Assembly (NCBI GenBank): GCA_019241285.1
Contig: JAFAXD010000339.1
Location: 1 to 34,374, forward strand
Direction: 5' to 3'
Source: Xanthobacteraceae bacterium
Lineage (GTDB): Bacteria > Pseudomonadota > Alphaproteobacteria > Rhizobiales > Xanthobacteraceae
Length of the DNA: 34,374 bases
The notes beneath the pieces were generated by a model. The model saw only the letters and a program-made list of their open reading frames with translations. It ran no database searches and was not told the origin of the DNA. Each line of letters begins with the position of its first letter. Positions within the stretch are counted from its first letter, which is position 1. This document shows, in pieces, positions 1 through 6,931 of the stretch. The position numbers and the translations under genes are program-made.

Positions 1-26
1 CAATCCGAATAGCGCGTGAATTCAGT

Positions 27-122
27 GGGAGGCTGACGAGCGACCCGAACCGGAGCTCGTTAGGGCTGCTTCCTTCCGGACCTGACCCGGTTGGCGAGTG
101 GCTCGTCCACCGCCAACCTCCC
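27..122 (-). ncRNA. ffs: Signal recognition particle RNA (bacterial 4.5S type)
   Basis: On the minus strand the core GGTCAGGTCCGGAAGGAAGC is present, the nearly invariant apical domain of bacterial SRP RNA with the GGAA tetraloop that binds Ffh. The 5' GGGAGGTTGGCGG and 3' end around CAGCCTCCC pair to close a long hairpin of about 96 nt, the usual size of the small Gram-negative form. The RNA joins Ffh to target nascent inner-membrane proteins to FtsY and the Sec translocon. Exact ends are inferred from the pairing. A promoter is placed just upstream on the same strand. Confidence 0.93.
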
Positions 123-127
123 GCCCC

Positions 128-156
128 TATATCAGCGGCCCGCCAGCGGATTGCAA
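128..156 (-). promoter_or_regulatory. Predicted sigma-70 promoter of ffs
   Basis: On the minus strand TTGCAA (151-156) is followed after exactly 17 bases by GATATA (128-133). The predicted start of transcription falls within a few bases of the first base of the SRP hairpin at about 122, which supports both calls. The -35 box matches TTGACA at only four of six positions. Confidence 0.6.
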
Positions 157-220
157 GTCGCGCGGCGCCGCACGGTGGACAAAGCCGCGCCAATGCGAAT
201 GATGTCCTGGGGGGATGACA

Positions 221-640
221 ATGACCACTTTGCCGCACTGGGAGCTCGACCCGCAGCTTGGCCGCGACACCGCAGCGGTTGGCGACCTCCCTCTCTCGCG
301 CGTGCTGGTCAGCCGCGACGCCAGCTATCCCTGGCTGATCCTGGTTCCGCGCCGGCCCGGTGCGGTCGAGCTGATCGACTTGTCCGATGCTGACCAGGCC
401 CAGGTGATGGGCGAGATCGCTCAGGTCGGACGGGTGCTCAAGGCTCTCACGGCCTGCGACAAGCTCAACATTGCGGCGATCGGCAACGTGGTGGCGCAAC
501 TGCACATCCACCTCGTTGCAAGGCGCCGCGGTGACGCTGCGTGGCCAAAACCGATCTGGGGCGCTGGGCCCGCGCGTTCCTACACGCCGGATGTGCTCGA
601 TGAGTTCATTACGATGCTTCGCCGAGACCTCGGACTGTAA
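221..640 (+). CDS. HIT family protein (nucleotide hydrolase/transferase)
   Basis: Small HIT-superfamily protein of 139 residues, the usual size for a single-domain member. The C-terminal half has the histidine triad region as QLHIHLVARR, followed by DAAWPKPIWG, the form I associate with the alphaproteobacterial subgroup related to dinucleoside polyphosphate hydrolases. The first triad His is Gln here; the central pair that includes the nucleophile is kept. The expected role is hydrolysis of a nucleoside phosphoramidate or dinucleoside polyphosphate in the cytoplasm; the true substrate is unknown. An ATG at 215 lies directly on the G-rich ribosome-binding tract at 208-214, so the ATG at 221, about six bases downstream, is preferred. 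nudC, another nucleotide-cleaving enzyme, follows on the same strand. Confidence 0.85.
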   Translation: MTTLPHWELDPQLGRDTAAVGDLPLSRVLVSRDASYPWLILVPRRPGAVELIDLSDADQAQVMGEIAQVGRVLKALTACDKLNIAAIGNVVAQLHIHLVARRRGDAAWPKPIWGAGPARSYTPDVLDEFITMLRRDLGL

Positions 641-709
641 TTTGGAATCGCCGCGCCGTTGCGCTGCTACGGCTGGCGTGCGACGTTCCGGCCCCGCTGG
701 AGTTTCTCG

Positions 710-1633
710 ATGCACGACCTCGGGCCGAGGCCGCTTCTCGGTTACATTTCAAATCACCTGGATCGCGCGACCGAGCGTCGCGGCGATGAGTCTTTGGCCG
801 CGCTTGCGGAGGCCGGCGCTTATCTGATCGGCGGCGAACTCGTCGTGCTGCGCAAGGGCGAGGTCTTGAACCCGCTGTTTCCGCTGGCCGATGCGCGCGC
901 ACTCGCACCTGCATCGGAAACGGTCTTGCTCGGCCTTGCCGACAGCGCTCCGCGCTATGGCATCAGCATCGATCAGAGCGCAGCGGAAGCGCTCAAGAGC
1001 CGGCCCGAGTTCCTCGTGATCGATCTTCGCTCGATCGCGATCCAGGGGCTCGTCGCGCCTGAGCACGCGGCTGCGCTGGCAGAAGCCAAGGCGCTGATGA
1101 CCTGGCATGCGCGCCATCGCTTCTGCTCGAATTGCGGAACGCCGACGAACGTTGTCGACGCTGGCTGGAGGCGCGACTGTCCAAACTGCAAGGTGCAGCA
1201 TTTTCCACGCACCGATCCGGTCGTCATCATGTTGGCGATCGACGGCGACAACTGTTTGCTCGGCCGCCAGCGCCGTTTCGGCGCCGGCATGTGGTCGTGT
1301 CTCGCCGGATTTGTGGAGCCGGGCGAAACCATCGAGCAAGCGGTGCGCCGAGAAACCCTCGAGGAGGCCGGGATCCCCTGCGGGGCGGTAACTTATTTTG
1401 CCTCGCAGCCTTGGCCGTTTCCGATGTCGTTGATGATCGGCTGTCACGCCCAAGCGTTGGCCAACAACATCAAGGTCGATCACAGTGAGCTCGAGGATGC
1501 GCGCTGGTTTCCGCGCGAGGAAGCATCTGCCATGCTGGCCCGCCAGCATCCTGATGGGCTGAGCACACCGCCGCCGTTCGCCATCGCCTATCACATCATC
1601 CGCGCCTGGGTGGAGGGCGATGTCGCCGCCTAA
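710..1633 (+). CDS. nudC: NADH pyrophosphatase / NAD-cap decapping Nudix hydrolase
   Basis: 307 residues. It shows the three NudC hallmarks in order: a four-cysteine zinc ribbon (CSNC then CPNC), a complete Nudix box starting GFVEPGETIEQAVRRE and ending EEAGI, and the family motif SQPWPFPMS just downstream. NudC enzymes cleave NAD(H) to NMN(H) and AMP and remove NAD caps from RNA, using divalent metal held by the Nudix glutamates. An in-frame TTG at 659 exists, but the ATG at 710 has GGAG seven bases upstream and begins the conserved N-terminal domain. The 3' end overlaps the following sugar kinase by 14 bases, which suggests co-transcription and translational coupling. Confidence 0.94.
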   Translation: MHDLGPRPLLGYISNHLDRATERRGDESLAALAEAGAYLIGGELVVLRKGEVLNPLFPLADARALAPASETVLLGLADSAPRYGISIDQSAAEALKSRPEFLVIDLRSIAIQGLVAPEHAAALAEAKALMTWHARHRFCSNCGTPTNVVDAGWRRDCPNCKVQHFPRTDPVVIMLAIDGDNCLLGRQRRFGAGMWSCLAGFVEPGETIEQAVRRETLEEAGIPCGAVTYFASQPWPFPMSLMIGCHAQALANNIKVDHSELEDARWFPREEASAMLARQHPDGLSTPPPFAIAYHIIRAWVEGDVAA

Positions 1634-2528
1634 GCGGTGCCGCATTCTGTGCGCCGGCATGGTGGTGCTCGATGAGCTGTTTCGCGTGAAGGATTTCCCC
1701 CCGCCCGACGGCAAGGTCGAGGCGAGCGCGTATGTCACCATCGGGGGCGGCAATGCCGCGAACGCGGCGATTACGATCGCGCGGCTTGGCGGGGACGCGA
1801 GCTACGCAGGGCCCGTCGGCGACGATGCGGCAGGCGATCGCATCCTGGCAAACTTGGTACGAGAGAACGTCGACATCAGCGGCTGTGTGCGCGTACCCGG
1901 GACGGCTTCGCCCGTCTCGGCGATATTCGTCAATACACATGGCGAGCGCTCGATCGTGACGCATCGCGGTGCGCAGCTCAGTGCAACCCGACCGCCGGAC
2001 GGCGCGGCGCTGGTGCGCGCAGTCGACGGTGTGTTGATCGATAACCGTATGCCGACCTTCGCGCGCCCGATTGCCGAGGCGGCGCGGGCGCGCAATCTGC
2101 CGGTCGTGCTTGATGCCGACAAAGCCACAGGCTTGGACGATCCGTTGTTCGCCCTCGCCACGCATGTGATCTTCTCCAGCGAATGCCTGCGCCAGACCGT
2201 CGGCGAAGATGATCTGGCGGTCGGAGTTGCGCGGATCGCCGGCTTGATCAAGAAATTCGTCGCCGTGACGAATGGACCCGGCGATCTTATGTGGAGCGAG
2301 GGCGACAAGGTCTCGTCCATGCCGGTGTTCCAGATCGTCGCGGTCGACACCCTTGCGGCGGGTGATATTTTCCATGGCGCTTTTGCGCTGGCCTTGGTCG
2401 AAGCCAAGCCGCTCACGGAGTGTCTGCGCTTTGCCGCCGCGACCGCCGGGCTGAAATGCACGCGGTTCGGCGGCAGCCCGACCATCCCGAGGCGCCCGGA
2501 GGTGGAGGCATTCCTGAGGAGGATATAG
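1620..2528 (+). CDS. PfkB family carbohydrate kinase
   Basis: 302 residues, typical of ribokinase/PfkB sugar kinases. Near the N-terminus is GGGNAANAAITIARLGG, the sugar-binding glycine signature; near the C-terminus is DTLAAGDIFHGAFALAL at about residues 243-259. It corresponds to the DTxGAGD anion hole and catalytic base (Asp249), with Ala replacing the first Gly. It should transfer phosphate from ATP to a sugar or nucleoside hydroxyl; the sequence alone does not fix the substrate. It starts inside the end of nudC (14-base overlap), so the two are probably one transcript. The next gene, an Lrp-type regulator, is separated by 100 bases with its own operator-like repeat. Confidence 0.87.
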   Translation: MSPPKRCRILCAGMVVLDELFRVKDFPPPDGKVEASAYVTIGGGNAANAAITIARLGGDASYAGPVGDDAAGDRILANLVRENVDISGCVRVPGTASPVSAIFVNTHGERSIVTHRGAQLSATRPPDGAALVRAVDGVLIDNRMPTFARPIAEAARARNLPVVLDADKATGLDDPLFALATHVIFSSECLRQTVGEDDLAVGVARIAGLIKKFVAVTNGPGDLMWSEGDKVSSMPVFQIVAVDTLAAGDIFHGAFALALVEAKPLTECLRFAAATAGLKCTRFGGSPTIPRRPEVEAFLRRI

Positions 2529-2532
2529 TAAT

Positions 2533-2574
2533 ATTTTCTATGCAAGGCGATATAAAGCGGCTATTGTAGAAAAT
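2533..2574 (+). promoter_or_regulatory. AT-rich inverted repeat upstream of the Lrp/AsnC gene (candidate autoregulatory operator)
   Basis: ATTTTCTA (2533-2540) and its perfect reverse complement TAGAAAAT (2567-2574) are centred 34 bases apart, about three helical turns, in a local AT-rich patch of otherwise GC-rich DNA. Lrp/AsnC proteins typically bind AT-rich, phased, imperfect palindromes and repress their own genes. The assignment as an operator is inference. Confidence 0.4.
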
Positions 2575-2628
2575 CGTTCTAGTGCCCGCGCCGTCGCCAA
2601 ACGGTTTGGGCTCGACCCAGGGCCGCCC

Positions 2629-3081
2629 ATGGACGCCATTGACCGTAAAATTCTCGCTGTCTTGCAAAAGGATGCCTCGCTTTCGGTGGCTGAGATCGGC
2701 AACCGCGTGGGGTTGTCATCCACCCCCTGCTGGAAGCGCATCCAACGGCTCGAGGCAGACGGCGTCATCCAGCGGCGCGTCGCCGTGGTCGACCAGGACA
2801 AACTTGGGCTTGGCGTCACCGTCTTTGTGTCCATCGAGACCGGCGATCATTCAGAGGACTGGCTGAAGCGATTCGCCGACGTGGTCGCGGCGCTGCCGGA
2901 GGTGATGGAATTCTACCGGATGGCTGGCGACGTCGACTATATGCTGCGCGTCGTGGTTCCTGATATCCCCGGCTATGACGCTTTCTACAAGCGCCTGATC
3001 GCGACCGTGCCGCTCAAGAACGTGACGTCGCGCTTCGCCATGGAGAAGATCAAGTCCACGACCGAGCTGCCGATTGCCTGA
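2629..3081 (+). CDS. Lrp/AsnC family transcriptional regulator
   Basis: 150 residues with the standard two-domain plan. The N-terminal winged helix-turn-helix begins MDAIDRKILAVLQKDASLSV and runs through LSSTPCWKRIQRLEADGVIQ at roughly residues 1-50. A RAM/ligand-binding domain follows (VFVSIE; MAGDVDYMLRVVVPD; VTSRFAMEKIKSTTELPI), which forms octameric discs and binds amino acids. The pattern LSSTPCWKRIQRLE is typical of global-type Lrp. The target is not identifiable: the flanking sugar kinase and pilin genes are not obvious targets, and the inverted repeat upstream suggests autoregulation. Confidence 0.92.
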   Translation: MDAIDRKILAVLQKDASLSVAEIGNRVGLSSTPCWKRIQRLEADGVIQRRVAVVDQDKLGLGVTVFVSIETGDHSEDWLKRFADVVAALPEVMEFYRMAGDVDYMLRVVVPDIPGYDAFYKRLIATVPLKNVTSRFAMEKIKSTTELPIA

Positions 3082-3140
3082 AGCATGTCTCGCAAAATGG
3101 AGGCCGGTTTGGCGACAAAGGACATGCTCAAAAAAGCGAG
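3082..3140. repeat. Dispersed palindromic intergenic repeat (Bradyrhizobium-group type)
   Basis: AGCATGTC (3082-3089) and GACATGCT (3121-3128) are perfect reverse complements enclosing CGCAAAATGGAGGCCGGTTT. This is the layout of the short repeat common between genes in Bradyrhizobiaceae (GCATGATC, AAAAGTGG, CGGTTTT, GATCATGC). A shortened relative lies at 12019-12053: the tails from 3118 and 12029 match at 22 of 27 positions. Family identity is from memory. Confidence 0.55.
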
Positions 3141-3278
3141 CTAGTCTCCCATTAACCATTTTGATTGGATGCCTCGTCTGCAGGGCGTAGCGAGGCGTGC
3201 GCTTAACTCCGGCGCAACAGCTGCGCGTTAGCCTCGCGCGCAATCCGAATATCGCCGCGTGCGAGCAGGAGTGAGGCC

Positions 3279-3443
3279 ATGTGGAGTTTGTTGCAGCGCT
3301 TCGTCCACGACGAATCGGGGGCAACCGCCGTGGAATATGGCTTGGTGGCCGCCGGCATCTCCGTCGCCATCATCGCGATTCTCAACACACTGAGCGGTCA
3401 ACTCAAGAGCGCCTTCTCGGACATGCTCAAGTCCGGCCGCTAA
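3279..3443 (+). CDS. Flp/Fap type IVb pilin
   Basis: 54-residue prepilin: a short leader with basic and acidic residues, then SGATAVEYGLVAAGISVAIIAIL. The Gly14/Ala15 junction with Glu at +5 and Tyr at +6 is the Flp prepilin processing site, followed by the hydrophobic spine that assembles into the filament. AGGAG lies 7 bases before the ATG. The neighbouring gene encodes a TadV/CpaA-type prepilin peptidase, its expected processing enzyme. The rest of the tad/cpa assembly cluster is not in this window, so the pilus machinery must be elsewhere if functional. Confidence 0.9.
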   Translation: MWSLLQRFVHDESGATAVEYGLVAAGISVAIIAILNTLSGQLKSAFSDMLKSGR

Positions 3444-3458
3444 GCCTGCCGCTTCGTG

Positions 3459-3956
3459 ATGTTGGTCGAAACCGCCAGGCTGTTCTTGTTTCCGTCGCTC
3501 ATGGCGTTCGCCGCCTCGAGCGATCTCCTTACAATGACGATCTCCAACCGGATCTCGCTCGCCTTGGCGTTGGGATTCCTGATCTTGGCCACGGCATGCG
3601 GCTTCACTCCGCAAGCTGTCCTCTGGCACATGCTTGCCGGGCTTGGCGTATTGGCGGCGGGACTTGCGTTGTTCGCGCGCCGCCTCATCGGCGGCGGCGA
3701 TGCCAAGCTTGCCGCGGTAGCGGCGCTGTGGCTCGGGTTGGACCGGCTTGCAGACTTCGCGCTGTTGAGCTCGCTGCTGGGCGGTGCCGTTACGCTTGCG
3801 ATTCTCGCCTTCCGCCGGATGCCGCTGCCCACATGGCTCGCGGATCAGGTCCAGGCCCTAACGCTGCATCAGCCCGACGGTGGAGTGCCTTATGGCATCG
3901 CCCTCGCCGCGGCCGCACTGGTGATCTATCCCTCAACGAGTTGGATGGCTTTCTGA
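3459..3956 (+). CDS. Prepilin peptidase, TadV/CpaA type (peptidase A24)
   Basis: 165-residue polytopic membrane protein. It has the two aspartates of A24 aspartyl proteases: one in SSDLLTMTISNRIS near residue 22 and one in the GGGDAKL motif near residue 81, each at the start of a hydrophobic segment. It lacks the N-terminal cysteine-rich methyltransferase domain of PilD, as TadV/CpaA enzymes do. It should cleave the leader of the Flp prepilin encoded 15 bases upstream, at the inner membrane. A GTG at 3456 is an equivalent alternative start; neither has a clear ribosome-binding site, so translation may be coupled to the pilin gene. Confidence 0.88.
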   Translation: MLVETARLFLFPSLMAFAASSDLLTMTISNRISLALALGFLILATACGFTPQAVLWHMLAGLGVLAAGLALFARRLIGGGDAKLAAVAALWLGLDRLADFALLSSLLGGAVTLAILAFRRMPLPTWLADQVQALTLHQPDGGVPYGIALAAAALVIYPSTSWMAF

Positions 3957-3959
3957 CCC

Positions 3960-3984
3960 GAGCCCGGCTTGTTTGCTCGGGCTC
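3960..3984. terminator. Hairpin downstream of the prepilin peptidase gene
   Basis: GAGCCCG (3960-3966) pairs perfectly with CGGGCTC (3978-3984) across an 11-base loop, starting four bases after the peptidase stop codon. It sits between convergent genes. There is no strong T tract on either side, so it may be a transcript-end stem rather than a textbook intrinsic terminator. Confidence 0.4.
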
Positions 3985-3995
3985 AGGCACGTGCA

Positions 3996-4292
3996 TCAGC
4001 TCGCGTTCGCGACCTCATCGGCGCGGACGTTGTCATTCGCGACGATGCGCGCATCCTCGTACTCCTGGAATAGCGCAACGCCGAGCGACGAGTTTCCCTG
4101 CGGCCGGGACCAGCCCGCATCAAGCGACCCCGCCATTATCCCAAGCCATTCCCGCGGGCCGATGACATCAAGCTGATCGATTACCACATCTAGGGAGCCG
4201 GCCTTCAGACCGCCGGCAGCAAGCGTGGCCAGGCTGAAAACGAACTGCAAGACATACATGATCTTGCTCTTCCAAAAGGGTTTGCGCTTCAT
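3996..4292 (-). CDS. Truncated DoxX-like membrane protein (possible decaying gene)
   Basis: 98 residues. The first 50 look like the start of a small DoxX-type integral membrane protein: MYVLQFVFSLATLAAGGLK is a transmembrane helix ending in the typical AGxxK, followed by VIDQLDVIGPREWLGIMAGSLDAG, which resembles the connection to helix 2. After that the hydrophobic helices 2-4 expected in DoxX are absent; a polar tail (SRPQGNSSLGVALFQEYEDARIVANDN) replaces them. DoxX-like proteins are usually about 110-150 residues with four helices, so this looks like a deletion or frameshift product. It is divergent from a TetR gene and shares its operator region, a common arrangement for a TetR-controlled DoxX gene. 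The family call is tentative. Confidence 0.45.
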   Translation of the reverse strand: MKRKPFWKSKIMYVLQFVFSLATLAAGGLKAGSLDVVIDQLDVIGPREWLGIMAGSLDAGWSRPQGNSSLGVALFQEYEDARIVANDNVRADEVANAS

Positions 4293-4345
4293 GGCACTTC
4301 TCTCATCTTCTGTTCTTGGTCGGGGGGCGTGACAATGCCGCCGAC

Positions 4346-4390
4346 TTGTGGTACTGACCGGTAACGCACATATAGATACTGACCGGTAAC
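4346..4390 (+). promoter_or_regulatory. Twin TetR-type operators over a predicted promoter
   Basis: TACTGACCGGTAAC occurs twice without a mismatch, at 4352-4365 and 4377-4390, offset 25 bases. Each contains the palindromic core ACCGGT. Reading towards tetR, TTGTGG (4346-4351) and CATATA (4369-4374) are spaced by 17 bases; the first repeat fills the spacer and the second lies just downstream of the -10 box, an ideal layout for repression. The repeats sit between divergent tetR and DoxX-like genes and could control both. The binding protein is inferred from adjacency. Confidence 0.65.
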
Positions 4391-4411
4391 ACCCATGTCA
4401 AGGGAACCCCA

Positions 4412-5023
4412 ATGAGCACCGTGCGATCCGCCGTGAAAATCGATCGGGACGAGAGGGCGCCGCCGCGTGAACGTATCCTTGCGGTTGCGGCCGATCTTTT
4501 CTATCGCAATGGAATACGGGGGGTGGGCGTTGAGGCAATCGCCGAAGCCGCCGGCACTAACAAGATGACGCTCTACCGGCACTTCGACTCCAAGGACGAC
4601 CTCGTCGCGGAATACCTCCGGCGCCTCGCCTCTCAGGCTAACTCCGCTTGGGATCGGCGCGCCACGCGCTTCCCCGATGATCCGCGTGCCCAGCTGCGCG
4701 CCTGGCTGACCGAGATGGTTGAGCACATTGGCGCCACCGACGACCGCGGCTGCGCTCTAGCGAATGCTGCCGTTGAGCTACCGGAGCCGGGGCATCCGGC
4801 GCGGCGCGTCGTCGAGGAATTCAAGACCGCCCAGCGCGAGCGACTCATCGCGCTTTGTGCCGCAGCCGGCCTGAACGAGCCGGATATGCTGGCTGATGAG
4901 CTATTCCTGTTGCTCGAAGGAGCCCGCGTCACGGCGCAATGCATGGGGCGCGAACGACTCGGCGATCGCCTGGTCCGCATGGGCGAGACCATGATCTCGG
5001 CGCACGAACCCAAGAAGCGCTGA
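4412..5023 (+). CDS. TetR/AcrR family transcriptional regulator
   Basis: 203 residues. The N-terminal TetR helix-turn-helix spans about residues 22-70 (RERILAVAADLFYRNGIRGVGVEAIAEAAGTNKMTLYRHF). The remaining all-helical part is the ligand-binding and dimer domain; it carries GCALANAAVELPEPGHPA, seen in many TetR proteins that sense small organic or reactive compounds. AGGGAA precedes the ATG by about five bases. Twin operator-like repeats lie just upstream, so autorepression is likely, along with control of the divergent DoxX-like gene. The stop codon lies inside a tandem 11-mer array that runs on to the livM stop codon. Confidence 0.9.
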   Translation: MSTVRSAVKIDRDERAPPRERILAVAADLFYRNGIRGVGVEAIAEAAGTNKMTLYRHFDSKDDLVAEYLRRLASQANSAWDRRATRFPDDPRAQLRAWLTEMVEHIGATDDRGCALANAAVELPEPGHPARRVVEEFKTAQRERLIALCAAAGLNEPDMLADELFLLLEGARVTAQCMGRERLGDRLVRMGETMISAHEPKKR

Positions 5024-5047
5024 CTAAGCGCTGAGTAAGCGCTGAGT
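5015..5047. repeat. Three tandem 11-bp repeats joining tetR and livM stop codons
   Basis: AAGCGCTGACT, AAGCGCTGAGT, AAGCGCTGAGT occur head to tail at 5015, 5026 and 5037, with one mismatch in the set. Each unit holds the palindrome AGCGCT. The first unit contains the tetR stop codon and the last base of the array is the first base of the livM stop triplet on the other strand. Confidence 0.85.
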
Positions 5048-6045
5048 TACCCTGCCTTGCCGCGCGATTTGCTGTCGAGCAAATGCGAGAGTTCGCCGAC
5101 GATGCCGCGCCGGAACAGCAAGATACAAACAACAAAGATTGCACCGATGACAGCCTGGATCGGCAGGCCCGAGTCGGCGAGATAGAACTCGAGCATCTCA
5201 ACCACCACCGCGCCGACCACCGGCCCGAACATGGTGCCGGACCCGCCCAGCAGCGTCATCAGAATGACGTCGCCCGATGTGCTCCAATGCACGTCGGTCA
5301 GCGAGGCGAGCTGCACCACCATCGTCTTGGTGGCACCGGCCAAGCCGGCCAGCGCAGCGGAGAGCACGAACACCAGCAGCTTGTAATCATTGACCCGATA
5401 GCCGAGCGAGATCGCCCGCGGCTCCTTTTCGCGTATGGCTTTGAGGATCTGCCCGAAGGTCGAATGGGTGATGCGGTAGATCAGGAGATAGCCGGCAACG
5501 AAGATGACGGCGGCCGTGTAGTAGAGCACATAGAGGTTATTGAGATCGAAGAGCCCGAGGATTCGGCCGCGCGGAACGCCCGTCAGTCCATCTTCCGCAT
5601 GGGTGAACGGAAGCTGCAGGGCCAGGAAGTAGATCATCTGCGCGAGCGCAAGGGTGATCATCGCGAAATAGAGGCCCTGGCGCCGGATCGCCACGTAGCC
5701 GAACACGACGCCGAGGAAGGTTGCAGCCGCGGTGCCGATCACCGCGCCGAGTTCGAAGGGCAAGCCCCAGACCTTGAGCGCATGCCCCGCCACATACGCA
5801 CTGGCGCCGAAGAATGCCGCGTGGCCGAACGATAGAAGTCCGACCGATCCGAGCAAATTGAACGCGCAGGCAAACAAGCAGAAGCAGAGGATCTTGGCGA
5901 GAAACAACGGGTAGACGAAGAACGGCCCCGCGACCAGCAGCGCGAGCCCGACGGCATAGAGCACGATCGGCGGCAGGCCGAAGCTCGCTAAAGACTTCGT
6001 GCTCGCTGGCTGCGCGTGGGCGGGATCTGCAGACGTTGTGCTCAT
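5047..6045 (-). CDS. livM: Branched-chain amino acid ABC transporter permease, LivM type
   Basis: 332 residues with eight or more hydrophobic segments and the LivM-class permease pattern (FGHAAFFGASAYVAGHAL; KAIREKEPRAISLGYRVNDYKLLVFVLSAALAGLAGA; TLLGGSGTMFGPVVGA). The EPRAISLGY segment is the cytoplasmic coupling loop that contacts the ATPases. It forms the inner-membrane channel with LivH. It is the last gene of the five-gene transporter unit, 13 bases after livH. The symbol reflects family and position; whether the cargo is Leu/Ile/Val or another amino acid, amide or aromatic acid is open. Confidence 0.88.
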   Translation of the reverse strand: MSTTSADPAHAQPASTKSLASFGLPPIVLYAVGLALLVAGPFFVYPLFLAKILCFCLFACAFNLLGSVGLLSFGHAAFFGASAYVAGHALKVWGLPFELGAVIGTAAATFLGVVFGYVAIRRQGLYFAMITLALAQMIYFLALQLPFTHAEDGLTGVPRGRILGLFDLNNLYVLYYTAAVIFVAGYLLIYRITHSTFGQILKAIREKEPRAISLGYRVNDYKLLVFVLSAALAGLAGATKTMVVQLASLTDVHWSTSGDVILMTLLGGSGTMFGPVVGAVVVEMLEFYLADSGLPIQAVIGAIFVVCILLFRRGIVGELSHLLDSKSRGKAG

Positions 6046-6058
6046 GTGGCCTGCTATC

Positions 6059-6928
6059 TCATCGCTCGCGGCCGAACAGCCCGGCGGGCTTGATCAGCAA
6101 CACAATGAACATGATCACGAAGATCACCATATTGGCGCCGGGTGGGTAGAACACCTTGGTGAGCCCCTCGACCACGCCCAACGAAAGCCCAGTGACGATG
6201 GCGCTCAGGATCGATCCCATGCCGCCGACCACCACGACCGCGAAAACGGTGATCACCAGCTCGCCGCCCATCAGTGGGCTGACCGAATAGATCGGTGCCG
6301 CCAGCACACCGGCAAAACCCGCCAGCGCGACGCCGGCGCCGAAACCGAACGTCAGCAGTGCCGGCACGTTGATGCCGAAGGCGCGCGTGAGCTGTGGATT
6401 TTCGGTGGCGGCGCGCAGCGTGCGGCCGAGCGAAGTCTTCTCGATCGCGAACCAGGTGGCAAAGCAGAAGAAAACGGACGCGACGACCACCCAGCCGCGA
6501 TATTTCGGCAGGAACAGGATGCCGAGATCGAAACCACCGCGCAGCTCGAGCGGGACCGGATAGGGCCGCCCAGCGGTGGCAAACCAGTAAACAAACATGC
6601 CCTGGATGAACATCATCAGGCCGTAGGTGAGCAGGAGCCCGTAGATGTGTTCGAGTTTGTAGACGCGCGCGATCAGGGTCTTTTCCAGCACCACGCCGAC
6701 CGCACCGGCGATGAGCGGCGAGAGGATCAATGCCGGCCAATAGCCGATGCCCGCATAATTGAGCAGCATCCATGAGCCAAAGGCACCCAGCATGTAGAAC
6801 GTGCCTTGCGCCACGTTGATGATGCCGAGCAAACCAAAGATCACCGCAAAGCCGAGACTGAGCAGCGCATAAAACGAGCCGTTGATCAGGCCGACAACAA
6901 CCTGTCCCATCAGGATTTCAAGCGACAT
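6059..6928 (-). CDS. livH: Branched-chain amino acid ABC transporter permease, LivH type
   Basis: 289 residues, strongly hydrophobic, with LivH-class signatures: an N-terminal LINGSFYALLSLGFAVIFGL, a coupling loop TSLGRTLRAATENPQLTRAFGIN, and AVVVVGGMGSILSAIVTGL near the C-terminus. Length matches the family (about 290-310). It is the partner of the LivM-type permease in the inner membrane. It starts 3 bases after the livF stop codon, so the ATPase and permease genes are tightly packed in one operon. Confidence 0.9.
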   Translation of the reverse strand: MSLEILMGQVVVGLINGSFYALLSLGFAVIFGLLGIINVAQGTFYMLGAFGSWMLLNYAGIGYWPALILSPLIAGAVGVVLEKTLIARVYKLEHIYGLLLTYGLMMFIQGMFVYWFATAGRPYPVPLELRGGFDLGILFLPKYRGWVVVASVFFCFATWFAIEKTSLGRTLRAATENPQLTRAFGINVPALLTFGFGAGVALAGFAGVLAAPIYSVSPLMGGELVITVFAVVVVGGMGSILSAIVTGLSLGVVEGLTKVFYPPGANMVIFVIMFIVLLIKPAGLFGRER

Positions 6929-6931
6929 CGC

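Noticed and set aside
749-2545. Minus-strand frames of 240-330 codons opposite nudC and the sugar kinase
   Set aside because: Shadow frames of genes with complete family motifs on the plus strand; no ribosome-binding sites or domains.
3281-4165. 294-codon plus-strand frame across the pilin and peptidase genes
   Set aside because: It is the +1 shadow of two genes with diagnostic motifs (Flp processing site, GGGDAKL), and its product is Arg/His-rich without any domain.
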